Shown here one piece after another: positions 1 to 5,673 of a DNA stretch of 8,066 nucleotides. The position numbers and the translations under genes are program-made. The stretch is from NCBI GenBank assembly GCA_003173995.1, contig PRDT01000083.1:1-8066 (forward strand), read 5' to 3'. The stretch is from Candidatus Levyibacteriota bacterium (lineage in GTDB: Bacteria; Patescibacteriota; Microgenomatia; Levybacterales; UBA12049). Each line of letters begins with the position of its first letter. Within the stretch, counting starts at the first letter, position 1. The notes below the pieces were generated by a model, which saw only the letters and a list, made by a program, of their open reading frames with translations, did no database searches and was not told the DNA's origin.

Positions 1-28
1 GATTTTGACATGAAGGGTAGTATAGCTT

Positions 29-1054
29 TTATTTTTTACCGTTTCCACTGTGGAACTTTGCATGTACGTCTCTTAGCTGCTTGTTGGTGATGTGGGTGTA
101 GATTTGGGTTGTAGCAATATTTTTATGCCCAAGCATCTCTTGGACTGAGCGCAAGTCTGCACCATTACTGAGAAGATCTGTTGCAAAACTATGACGAAGT
201 GTATGAACAGTTGCATCTACAGGAATTCTTGCAACCCTGACGTACTTTTTTACCATCCTTTCAACCGATCGGGGAGTGAGGCGCATTTTCTCTCCATTAT
301 TTTCTTCATTCTTCTTCCCCGAATACCGGATAAAAAGAGGTTTATATTCGTCGTCTCTGGCATCCATGTATCTTTGGACCCAATCTGCAGCCCTGTCTGA
401 AATAAAAACAACTCGCGCGCGGCCTCCTTTACCAATAACTCCGAATTCGCGTCTTTCCAAATTGACCTGCTGGTGATTGAGCTTGCAAAGCTCAGAGACA
501 CGAAGACCTGTTGAGAATAACAGCTCTAACATTGCTCGGTCTCGAAGTCCTTCAATTTTTGACGTATCAATACTTGTTACCATTCTATCTATATGATCAC
601 GTTCTAAAAATTTAAGGCTTCTGGATTCGGTCTTGGGTAAATCGATTTTTGTCGGCTCAAGGGTAGTAACATCATTTTTTATAAGAAATTTTAAGAATGA
701 GCGAAGAGCAATAACATAATAATTCTGCGTCACCCGCTTCATTGTCATGCCTCGCTGGTCCATTTTTGATGCAAGAAAGACGCGAAAGCGCCGGACCGTT
801 GCAACATCTAAATTTTCTATAGTTTTACCCGGCTGGGTCGTACCAAACCATTCACCAAATACCTCCAAGTAATGGCGATAGTCTCGAATGGTCAGTCTAC
901 TAGCATTTCGCTCGACAGATAAATAGTCCAAAAAATCATTAATATGGAGTAATAGACTCGGCGGCATATTATTTTGTGGAGAGGGAGTGGGAAGGTGGTT
1001 ATTTTCTGCTACTTCAGCGGGGGATTTTGAGTCTTGAATAGGGAAGTCAGTCAT
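29..1054 (-). CDS. xerC: Xer-type tyrosine recombinase
   Basis: This 341-residue protein is a site-specific DNA recombinase of the XerC/XerD family. Such enzymes resolve chromosome dimers at dif sites or integrate DNA through a covalent phosphotyrosine intermediate. The N-terminal SAM-like core-binding domain runs roughly from residue 34 to 130 (FLDYLSVERNAS), and the catalytic domain from about 147 to 335. All active-site residues are visible: R185 in STGLRVSEL, K209 in GKGGRARVV, H284 and R287 in HTLRHSF, H310 in LGHKNIATT and Y319 in IYTH. The first 33 residues are a Pro/Asn-rich tail beyond the usual family length of about 300, so translation might really begin at Met30. No Shine-Dalgarno sequence sits at a good distance from either start. 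It diverges from the carS-like gene. XerC, XerD and single-Xer systems cannot be told apart here, so the symbol is provisional; the family call is firm. Confidence 0.93.
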   Translation of the reverse strand: MTDFPIQDSKSPAEVAENNHLPTPSPQNNMPPSLLLHINDFLDYLSVERNASRLTIRDYRHYLEVFGEWFGTTQPGKTIENLDVATVRRFRVFLASKMDQRGMTMKRVTQNYYVIALRSFLKFLIKNDVTTLEPTKIDLPKTESRSLKFLERDHIDRMVTSIDTSKIEGLRDRAMLELLFSTGLRVSELCKLNHQQVNLERREFGVIGKGGRARVVFISDRAADWVQRYMDARDDEYKPLFIRYSGKKNEENNGEKMRLTPRSVERMVKKYVRVARIPVDATVHTLRHSFATDLLSNGADLRSVQEMLGHKNIATTQIYTHITNKQLRDVHAKFHSGNGKK

Positions 1055-1081
1055 ATCGTTGAATTGGTATTCCTGTCTCCG

Positions 1082-1146
1082 TTATGCGACGCACAAGTGT
1101 CGCACAATGGAACAAACAAATTCAGTACCTGATTTTATTATGCGAC
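1082..1146. repeat. Three TTATGCGAC-type 9-mers between xer and carS
   Basis: Copies lie at 1082-1090 (TTATGCGAC), 1099-1107 (GTCGCACAA, the inverted form with one difference) and 1138-1146 (TTATGCGAC). The first two form an inverted pair around an 8-bp centre. The last two form an inverted pair, in the opposite sense, 30 bp apart. A further exact copy of the TTGTGCGAC form is the right arm of the dif-like site at 3283-3310. Placement in the divergent gap beside a recombinase gene suggests recombinase half-sites or an operator. The repetition is seen directly; the role is inferred. Confidence 0.55.
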
Positions 1147-1177
1147 GTGTGATTATTCTTTGTCAACTTATTTGTTG

Positions 1178-1183
1178 TACAAT
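1178..1183 (+). promoter_or_regulatory. Possible -10 box for carS-like gene
   Basis: TACAAT lies 8 bases before the ATG at 1192. No convincing -35 box stands 16-18 bp upstream; TTGTCA at 1160-1165 is only 12 bp away. If the box is used, the transcript would start at or next to the initiation codon, which agrees with the absence of a Shine-Dalgarno sequence. Confidence 0.3.
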
Positions 1184-1191
1184 TACTTGTA

Positions 1192-1725
1192 ATGTTTTTA
1201 TTTCTTCAACTTATTTGGCTTGGCCTTCCTGCAGGAATTGCTAATATAGCCCCTCCTATTGCAACAAGGCTATTCCCAAGGCTTTCATACCCTGCAGACT
1301 TGTACAAGACCTTTCGAGGAAAAAGAGTTTTTGGCGAAAGCAAGACAATTCGCGGACTTATTGCAGGAATTATTGCCGGTGAGCTAATATTTCTTCTTCA
1401 ACAAATGCTATCTACCCATACTGTAGGGCTTAATCTAGTTCCGTACGCGCAACTTCCGTGGTATTTCGGATTTCTCTTTGGTATGGGTGCACTAGGCGGA
1501 GACTTGATAAAAAGCTTTTTTAAAAGACAGGTCGGAATTGCCCCTAGCAAGACATGGATCCCCTTTGACCAGGTAGACTGGATTGTAGGAACACTTGTGT
1601 TACTCCTATTGTTTGTCCACATTCCACTTGAAGTAATTATCTTGGGAATCGTGGTTGGAATCCTTTTGCATATCTTGGTGAAATTTGCAGGTTTTTTATT
1701 AGGAATTGATAAGAAGCCGATTTAG
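1192..1725 (+). CDS. CarS-like CDP-alcohol synthase (DUF46 family)
   Basis: The 177-residue integral membrane protein matches the CDP-archaeol synthase (CarS, formerly DUF46) family. Archaeal members transfer CMP from CTP to an ether-lipid phosphate, the step equivalent to bacterial CdsA. Visible signatures are FRGKRVFGESKTIRG at 41-55, GALGGDLIKSFFKRQ at 99-113 and FDQVDWIVG at 125-133. Asp104, Asp126 and Asp129 are in the positions expected for metal/nucleotide binding. Hydrophobic segments lie near 2-22, 53-72, 90-105, 130-147 and 148-172, and the length is typical of the family. The start at 1192 puts the N-terminal membrane segment in frame and follows a TACAAT box closely. In a CPR bacterium the substrate cannot be assumed to be an archaeal lipid; phosphatidate or another lipid phosphate is possible. 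Family call is good, substrate unknown. Confidence 0.85.
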   Translation: MFLFLQLIWLGLPAGIANIAPPIATRLFPRLSYPADLYKTFRGKRVFGESKTIRGLIAGIIAGELIFLLQQMLSTHTVGLNLVPYAQLPWYFGFLFGMGALGGDLIKSFFKRQVGIAPSKTWIPFDQVDWIVGTLVLLLLFVHIPLEVIILGIVVGILLHILVKFAGFLLGIDKKPI

Positions 1726-1761
1726 CTATGTATGGGGCTCAAAAAAGAGGAAGCAGACCAA

Positions 1762-2052
1762 CTATTTTGTAATAGCATGGGTAAATCTATTTATAATAAT
1801 TCCAGCTACTCCGCACCCTACAGGTATTGCTGCAAGTAAAACTAAATCCAATAAGGTTATTGGTCTATTATCAAAAGTTGGGGAAAGCCCTCCATCGAGT
1901 ACAAGCCCTATTACAGCACCCATTGAAAATGCTAATTTATCATTTGGCTCTCCATTTGGATTTGTTCTTCTCACTCGAGAATGTCTTGCCCTAGGAGTTG
2001 GAAATTCAACTCCACCCCAATCACCTTGAGGTCCAGGATATCTGTGTGCCAT
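1762..2052 (-). CDS. Small membrane protein, unknown function
   Basis: This encodes 96 residues that I do not recognise. The first 40 residues are polar and rich in Arg, Pro and Gly (RARHSRVRR at 21-29). A weak hydrophobic stretch follows at about 41-53, and a clear membrane segment at about 65-89 (LVLLAAIPVGCGVAGIII), ending in a short polar tail. The positive N-terminal half suggests that it faces the cytoplasm. The gene is favoured over a longer reading frame on the opposite strand because an excellent promoter lies directly before its ATG and because its product has a coherent membrane-protein layout. Its end faces the end of the carS-like gene 36 bp away. There is no Shine-Dalgarno sequence, so a nearly leaderless transcript is likely. 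Confidence 0.65.
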   Translation of the reverse strand: MAHRYPGPQGDWGGVEFPTPRARHSRVRRTNPNGEPNDKLAFSMGAVIGLVLDGGLSPTFDNRPITLLDLVLLAAIPVGCGVAGIIINRFTHAITK

Positions 2053-2061
2053 AAGGGGTGT

Positions 2062-2090
2062 ATCATACTATATCAAAATATGAAAGTCAA
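2062..2090 (-). promoter_or_regulatory. Sigma70-type promoter of the 96-aa gene
   Basis: On the minus strand TTGACT (2085-2090) and TATGAT (2062-2067) are separated by exactly 17 bp. The -10 box ends nine bases before the ATG, so transcription should start within about three or four bases of the start codon. It lies back to back with the promoter at 2107-2135. Confidence 0.75.
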
Positions 2091-2106
2091 AGGCTAGAAT
2101 TAGGCA

Positions 2107-2135
2107 TTGACAGGCACCATCGAATTAAATATAAT
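2107..2135 (+). promoter_or_regulatory. Consensus sigma70-type promoter of the 223-aa gene
   Basis: TTGACA (2107-2112) and TATAAT (2130-2135) are both perfect consensus boxes with an optimal 17-bp spacer. The predicted transcription start is around 2142, only about seven bases before the ATG. The AGGA at 2139-2142 would therefore be at or partly outside the 5' end of the message. This predicts high, probably constitutive expression. Confidence 0.85.
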
Positions 2136-2148
2136 TATAGGATAAATT

Positions 2149-2820
2149 ATGGCAGCAAGAGTAAGAAATGAAGCAGTAAGACCCGCAGAAAAAACCACAT
2201 ATCCAAAGCGCGCTCTATTTAATGGTGCAGTTGCCTTGTTAGGCATTGCCGCAACAGTTTATACAATCCACAATGGCCTTGTCTTCCATCCTACCGCAGC
2301 ATTTGATACAACAAATGATGGCGTCTTCTCAACAGGCTTCCCGGATATTCATAGAATGGTTCTGATTAATGGAAATACGGCAGATACAGTATTTGAATCA
2401 GCAAAACAAGCAGGACTTGATCAAGCAATGACAGTCTCTGCAGCAAGCATTGCAGGTCTTACAGGATTTAAGGCAATCACAAACGGCATTGAGATGACGG
2501 ATAAAACACGATCAAAGCTTAACTTTGTACCTAATGCAATACTTTTGGCAGGTGGCATTGGCCTTGCCGCACATTCACTTCTTGATGGTTCTGACTTCAA
2601 TGAAAAAGCAGCATTTGACCTTACCCATGATGGAGTCTTTCCAACACAGACTCCAGGAATTTCCGACATGATTTTGATTCACGGAAATACAGCAGATACC
2701 GTATTTGAATCAGCAAGGTACGTTGGATTTGATCAAGGACTCGGCCTAGGGGGAACGTTTGCAGTACTTTCTTGGGGCATGGAACCTGTATTAAGCGGAA
2801 GCAAATCATCCGCTAAATAA
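2149..2820 (+). CDS. Internally duplicated membrane protein, unknown function
   Basis: The 223-residue product is not recognised, but it is clearly built from two related halves. A unit of about 40 residues, AAFDxTxDGVFxT followed by GNTADTVFESA and GxDQ, occurs at 50-92 and again at 154-196, a period of 104 residues. GNTADTVFESA is identical at 75-85 and 179-189, and the DNA is also visibly similar. Hydrophobic segments flank each unit, near 24-40, 94-112, 128-144 and 197-217. The layout is thus membrane segment, soluble repeat, membrane segment, twice. There is no obvious signal peptidase site or catalytic motif; the repeated Asp, Asn and Thr residues could bind a ligand or ion, which is inference. 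The perfect promoter implies abundance. The coding call is firm, the function open. Confidence 0.85.
   Translation: MAARVRNEAVRPAEKTTYPKRALFNGAVALLGIAATVYTIHNGLVFHPTAAFDTTNDGVFSTGFPDIHRMVLINGNTADTVFESAKQAGLDQAMTVSAASIAGLTGFKAITNGIEMTDKTRSKLNFVPNAILLAGGIGLAAHSLLDGSDFNEKAAFDLTHDGVFPTQTPGISDMILIHGNTADTVFESARYVGFDQGLGLGGTFAVLSWGMEPVLSGSKSSAK
2794..2814. terminator. Weak hairpin at the end of the 223-aa gene
   Basis: AGCGGA (2794-2799) and TCCGCT (2809-2814) form a perfect 6-bp stem with a 9-base loop inside the last codons. No T-run follows immediately on either strand, so it is at best a weak, possibly bidirectional, terminator between the two convergent genes. Confidence 0.25.
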
Positions 2821-2828
2821 TCTCCCAA

Positions 2829-3011
2829 TTACCGTTCTTTACTTTTCCTCTTGCCTTCTTTTCCTTTTTTACCCTGACCTTTTCCTTCTCTTTGTGCATG
2901 TCGTTCTCTACTGCTTTTTGGTCTTTTAGTATCGCCACCAATTTCTCCTTCTTGGGTTACTTCTCGTGTTGTGTTATCTCGACCGCTATGACCGCGTCTA
3001 CCTCTTGGCAT
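2829..3011 (-). CDS. Small Arg/Lys-rich protein, hypothetical
   Basis: This encodes 60 residues that are very basic and hydrophilic, with MPRGRRGHSGRDN at the start and a Lys/Gly-rich tail (KGQGKKGKEGKRKSK). The composition resembles nucleic-acid-binding tails, but no domain is recognised. Evidence for a gene is moderate. The frame is open from a possible promoter to the tail-to-tail junction with the 223-aa gene, which leaves an 8-bp gap. However, the strand is purine-rich, and such DNA readily gives long Lys/Arg/Gly/Glu frames by chance. No Shine-Dalgarno sequence precedes the ATG. It may be a chance reading frame. Confidence 0.45.
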   Translation of the reverse strand: MPRGRRGHSGRDNTTREVTQEGEIGGDTKRPKSSRERHAQREGKGQGKKGKEGKRKSKER

Positions 3012-3018
3012 ACATGAA

Positions 3019-3046
3019 AGAGTAGGTGATTTTTGTTGTTTTTCAA
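3019..3046 (-). promoter_or_regulatory. Possible promoter of the 60-aa ORF
   Basis: On the minus strand TTGAAA (3041-3046) and TACTCT (3019-3024) are 16 bp apart. The -10 match is poor. The box ends seven bases before the ATG, the same close placement seen at the 96-aa and 223-aa genes, which is its main support. Confidence 0.3.
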
Positions 3047-3130
3047 CTAAAAATGTGTAAGAGATGGGATATAAAACAAATTAAAAATATATAAATCTTA
3101 GTATGCAATTTTTGTAAAAAAATCTTTTAT

Positions 3131-3206
3131 GTCCTGTAGTAGGGGATAGGAGAAATTTTTAGGCCCCTTGGAAATAGAGGAAATAAGCCCGAGAAACTAC
3201 ACGGAT
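3131..3206. other. Possible structured RNA in the noncoding kilobase
   Basis: Bases 3131-3140 can pair with 3196-3206: TCC plus TGTAGT against ACTACA plus GGA, with one bulged C at 3202 and a closing G-T. Immediately inside, AGGGG (3141-3145) pairs with CCCCT (3164-3168). A purine-rich single strand (3169-3195) completes the loop. It matches no RNA class that I can recognise; RNase P RNA, tmRNA and SRP RNA signatures are absent. No clear promoter precedes it. Confidence 0.3.
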
Positions 3207-3282
3207 AGTGACAAAATGCGGATTAACTTTGCAGCAATGAAGATGCAAAAATAGGCTCCTCCCCGGAAAGTGTGCCTGCGTC

Positions 3283-3310
3283 ATGTCGTAAAAGTATTAT
3301 TGTGCGACAT
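3283..3310. other. dif-like 28-bp inverted repeat
   Basis: The arms ATGTCGTAAAA (3283-3293) and TTGTGCGACAT (3300-3310) match in 9 of 11 positions as an inverted repeat around a 6-bp centre, GTATTA. An 11-6-11 layout is the standard geometry of bacterial dif sites. The right arm resembles the XerC half-site of E. coli dif read inward (TTATGCGCACC). The overall match to the E. coli dif consensus is only moderate (13 of 28 by eye), and the usually conserved XerD arm is not recognisable. The location fits a terminus-type site: a noncoding region toward which the nearest well-supported genes on both sides (223-aa gene and yebC operon) point, 2.2 kb from a Xer gene. The inverted repeat is certain; dif function is inferred. 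Confidence 0.45.
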
Positions 3311-3479
3311 AAGCACTTAAGCTTCCCTTAGATCTTTTTGTCCAAAATTTATAGCACTTTGGTCTATACGGATTTATGGACATATAAGTAACTCAGAGGA
3401 TGGAGCCCTCTCTCTTAGGTCGATAGTATCTATACTACTATGCACTGCATACGTTGTATGACATGTTATTCGTCAATAT

Positions 3480-3515
3480 ACGTCCAGCCCAAGAAGCCCT
3501 CTTCTCTCCGGACGT
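3480..3515. other. Two-tier stem-loop
   Basis: ACGTCC (3480-3485) pairs perfectly with GGACGT (3510-3515). Inside an internal loop, AGAAG (3492-3496) pairs with CTTCT (3501-3505) around a CCCT loop. No T-run follows, so it is not an obvious terminator. Its role is unknown. Confidence 0.3.
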
Positions 3516-3530
3516 CGCAATTACATTATA

Positions 3531-3653
3531 TTTAGATTGTAATATCAATCTAAATTGCATTATTTAGCCTCGGAAACATGAAAAATAGCACATTACTGCC
3601 ACTCATTCATTTAGATTGCTAAATCAATCCAAACTCTTACATTTAGCCTCGGA
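3531..3653. repeat. Pair of 44-bp direct repeats each with a hairpin
   Basis: Copies at 3531-3574 and 3610-3653 share TTTAGATTG, a 6-base loop, CAATCYAAA, a variable 7-mer and then an identical ATTTAGCCTCGGA. The copy starts are 79 bp apart. Copy 1 has a perfect 9-bp stem. Copy 2 carries one change, which is a mismatch if read on the plus strand but a G-U pair if read on the minus strand. This weakly favours a minus-strand RNA or a DNA palindrome. There is no open frame. Confidence 0.65.
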
Positions 3654-3696
3654 TTATGTAAGAATATGCATTCGCATTTTATTCGCTATATTCCGC

Positions 3697-3828
3697 AGGC
3701 AGGGCTCATAAAGGGGTGACGGGAGTGAAGGGATCCCACAGACGCGCAACGCTTGATTCCAAAGGGATCACTGCGTGAGCATCTGTGGGAAGAAAACGAG
3801 CGGCAGGACCCCGAAGGAGAACCTGCCT
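3697..3828. repeat. Structured repeat element, copy 1
   Basis: The core at 3713-3812 has the same plan as a second copy at 5674-5756. GGGGT (3713-3717) pairs with ACCCC (3808-3812). Next come a conserved 5' segment (GAYGSGAGTG), a perfect 9-bp stem TCCCACAGA (3734-3742) with TCTGTGGGA (3782-3790), an inner CGCAACG and GTGAG, and a conserved 3' segment (ACGAGCRGCAGG). The apical part holds ACGC/GCGT (3749-3752 with 3773-3776) and TGATTCC/GGGATCA around an AAA loop. This copy has an extra outer 7-bp stem, AGGCAGG (3697-3703) with CCTGCCT (3822-3828). Relative to copy 2 the 9-bp stem differs at three positions, all compensated on the other strand, so structure rather than sequence is conserved. 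It could be a mobile palindromic (REP/MITE-like) unit or an RNA family. Confidence 0.75.
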
Positions 3829-3864
3829 AAACCGTGAAAATAGAGCTTAAAATGCCGTGAAACT

Positions 3865-3932
3865 TCCTATAGTTATCCACATTAGCCACAAAGTTATATC
3901 CTATAATTATTTTAGTCCTATAATTATTATGT
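3865..3932. other. DnaA-box-like pair with phased AT-rich 17-mers
   Basis: TTATCCACA (3873-3881) is a perfect classical DnaA box. The next nine bases, TTAGCCACA (3882-3890), differ from it at one position. TCCTATARTTAT occurs at 3865, 3899 and 3916, that is, spaced 34 and 17 bp. The last two copies are tandem and almost purely A+T. Boxes next to AT-rich direct repeats resemble the core of a replication origin with a duplex-unwinding element. Against this, flanking genes converge on the region and no dnaA or dnaN gene is near. The sequence pattern is certain; an origin or DnaA-titration role is inference. Confidence 0.4.
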
Positions 3933-4050
3933 ATCAAACTATATCATTTGAGGCTAATTTCCCGAATATACCACTCTCCTCTTCCCTAGTCGGAATGATT
4001 AGAATTTTTTTATTTTCTTGAGGCTATGTAGGCACGAATAATATAATGAT

Positions 4051-4899
4051 TTACCCCCAACTACTAAACCAAAAAAGGACTACTACAGCAACAATTGCAA
4101 CCCAAACGTACTCCCAAATAACCCCTCGGAAGAGCCGTCTATCAAGCCAGACGTGTGTAAGTCCGGTAAAAATGTAGAATATTGCCGTCATAAATATTGC
4201 AAAGACAGTTGGAGGTGTAGGCCAAAACCACAAAATTCCCGCAATCTCTGTTAGACATAATGTAAGAACACTATTCCACAATAAATCTTCCCTAACACTC
4301 TTCCCTAGTGTATAGGTCCATATGCCATGGAGAAAAAATAAAAATGTAAATACTGCAAATAATAGTAATGTAAAAATAATATGCAGACGTAAAGAGAAAA
4401 TAGTATTGCTGACAAAAAAGAATGCTACTAGCGTGATAACAAACGTAACAATTCTCGCGCTACTCAATAGTGCAATGGTACGTATTGAGGCTACGACGAA
4501 GATATTTTCCGATAATAAAACCGAGTACATTCCGATTGCAAAAAGTGTCGTAAGTGTTAAGCGGGTAAGAAGACGCGCAGGGGCTAAGAAATAGAAAAAG
4601 CCAAAAGAAAGACTCCATAAGAAAGGAAGGACAAGCGGATAGATAGAAAAGTTAGCAGTAATATCTTCCCCCAGCGATAATACAACTAATACATCGGTAA
4701 CCAATGCCAATATGCCTGCAAATAACACTCCATATCCTGAAAATAAATATTCCGAGAAGAAAAGTCCGAGAGATAGAATCCCCACAGTAATAACAAAACG
4801 CTGTCTCTTGCTAAGCGGAAATCCCTGACTGTCGCCTTGTCTTTTTGCATCCGGACGAAGATGCGGGGGCAATATAGCACGTAAGATTTCCCGTATCAT
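4051..4899 (-). CDS. Polytopic membrane protein, unknown function
   Basis: The 282-residue product has a 33-residue basic cytoplasmic leader followed by about nine hydrophobic segments, near 35-50, 55-76, 86-106, 110-129, 147-168, 171-191, 207-226, 230-250 and 261-280. Between the fourth and fifth segments is a short conserved-looking stretch with Glu and Arg (SENIFVVASIRT). Loops are short and no catalytic motif or transporter signature is recognised. The ATG lies three bases after the yebC stop codon (TAA-CAC-ATG), without its own Shine-Dalgarno sequence. It is therefore almost certainly translated by coupling to yebC. Whether the two proteins act together is unknown. Confidence 0.85.
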   Translation of the reverse strand: MIREILRAILPPHLRPDAKRQGDSQGFPLSKRQRFVITVGILSLGLFFSEYLFSGYGVLFAGILALVTDVLVVLSLGEDITANFSIYPLVLPFLWSLSFGFFYFLAPARLLTRLTLTTLFAIGMYSVLLSENIFVVASIRTIALLSSARIVTFVITLVAFFFVSNTIFSLRLHIIFTLLLFAVFTFLFFLHGIWTYTLGKSVREDLLWNSVLTLCLTEIAGILWFWPTPPTVFAIFMTAIFYIFTGLTHVWLDRRLFRGVIWEYVWVAIVAVVVLFWFSSWG

Positions 4900-4902
4900 G
4901 TG

Positions 4903-5622
4903 TTAACTCATATTTGAGTACGTTTTGACAACATCATCCAACTCCTCTAATTTTTCCATAATTGTCATTACTTTCTCACCCGTTGCATCATCAACCCCCA
5001 CCGTCATAGTTGGCTTCCAGACGAGTTCGGCATCGGCGACTGCGATTCCCTTACCTGTTAAAGCATCCTTTGCTTTTATTAGCTCGGTTGGTTGTGTATA
5101 GACAAGTACTTCCGAATCGGCATCTTCTACATCTTCGGCCCCTGCATCTGCTGATTCAAGAAAAATATCATCGTAGGTCTTACTTCCCTTTTCTACAGCA
5201 AGTTGTCCCATTTTTTTAAATTGATATGCTACCGATCCCATTGCCCCCATATTGCCGCCATATTTATTAAAAACATTTTGAATTTCCGAGGTTGTTCTAT
5301 TTTTATTATCTGTTGCCGCCTCAACAAGGATCCCTACTCCGCCGGGTCCAAATCCTTCGTACATTGCCTCTTGAAGTACTGCACCATTTTTCCCTGCTGC
5401 TTTTTCTATTGCGCGCTCTATCGTATCTTTTGGCATATTCCCTGCTTTTGCAGCATCAACTGCCAATCGGAGTCGGAAATTCTGTGCAGGATCTGCAACT
5501 CCCCCACCTGCACTAACGGCAAGGGTTATTGCCTTTGAGAGTTTGGTGAATAATGCACCTCTTTTTGCATCATTTGCGCCCTTTTGTCTTTTGATTGTCG
5601 CCCATTTTGAATGTCCGCTCAT
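4903..5622 (-). CDS. yebC: YebC/PmpR/TACO1 family protein
   Basis: The 239-residue protein is a full-length, canonical YebC family member. It opens with the signature MSGHSKWATIKRQKG and continues with FTKLSKAITLAVSAGGG (25-41), NMPKDTIERAIEKAAGK (62-78) and the central EGFGPGGVGILVEAATDNKNR motif beginning near residue 89. Older annotation calls the family a DNA-binding transcription regulator. More recent work on bacterial YebC and mitochondrial TACO1 supports a ribosome-associated role in translating difficult, notably proline-rich, stretches. Both are family knowledge, not seen here. The protein is cytosolic. It is first in an operon with the polytopic membrane protein. Its ATG lacks a Shine-Dalgarno sequence and is preceded by an AT-rich 7-bp tandem repeat and by structured element copy 2, which may lie in its leader. 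Confidence 0.97.
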   Translation of the reverse strand: MSGHSKWATIKRQKGANDAKRGALFTKLSKAITLAVSAGGGVADPAQNFRLRLAVDAAKAGNMPKDTIERAIEKAAGKNGAVLQEAMYEGFGPGGVGILVEAATDNKNRTTSEIQNVFNKYGGNMGAMGSVAYQFKKMGQLAVEKGSKTYDDIFLESADAGAEDVEDADSEVLVYTQPTELIKAKDALTGKGIAVADAELVWKPTMTVGVDDATGEKVMTIMEKLEELDDVVKTYSNMS

Positions 5623-5640
5623 AATCAGTATTTTGTATAA

Positions 5641-5661
5641 AGTATTTAGTATTTAGTATTT
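5641..5661. repeat. Three tandem 7-mers before yebC
   Basis: AGTATTT is repeated three times head to tail starting 19 bases upstream of the yebC ATG, followed by a decayed AGCAATT. It is AT-rich and could act as an unstructured leader segment or a protein-binding array. No role can be assigned. Confidence 0.6.
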
Positions 5662-5673
5662 AGCAATTTGAAA

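Larger units (their letters stand above)
3012..4050. other. Noncoding kilobase rich in repeats and palindromes
   Basis: No credible reading frame, tRNA or known RNA was found over about 1 kb, which is unusually long for a small CPR genome. The stretch holds the possible RNA fold, dif-like site, stem-loop, hairpin repeat pair, structured element copy 1 and DnaA-box-like cluster described separately. A short AT-rich stretch (4000-4050) just before the end of the membrane-protein gene shows no good terminator. Confidence 0.6.

Noticed and set aside
250..501. Alternative minus and plus frames within the recombinase gene
   Set aside because: They are shadows of a gene with all catalytic residues intact.
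1706..2029. 107-codon plus-strand frame opposite the 96-aa minus gene
   Set aside because: It starts inside the end of the carS-like gene, has no promoter or ribosome binding site of its own and no coherent layout. The minus frame has a strong promoter and a clear membrane segment.
3100..3520. tRNA, tmRNA, RNase P or SRP RNA in the noncoding kilobase
   Set aside because: None of the invariant signatures (T-loop GTTCRA, tmRNA ends, RNase P P4, SRP tetraloop region) could be found on either strand.
3531..3653. CRISPR array
   Set aside because: There are only two copies with an internal variable segment and a 35-bp gap, and no cas genes nearby.
3964..4050. Terminator after the polytopic membrane protein gene
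   Set aside because: There are A/T runs but no stable stem next to them on the minus strand.
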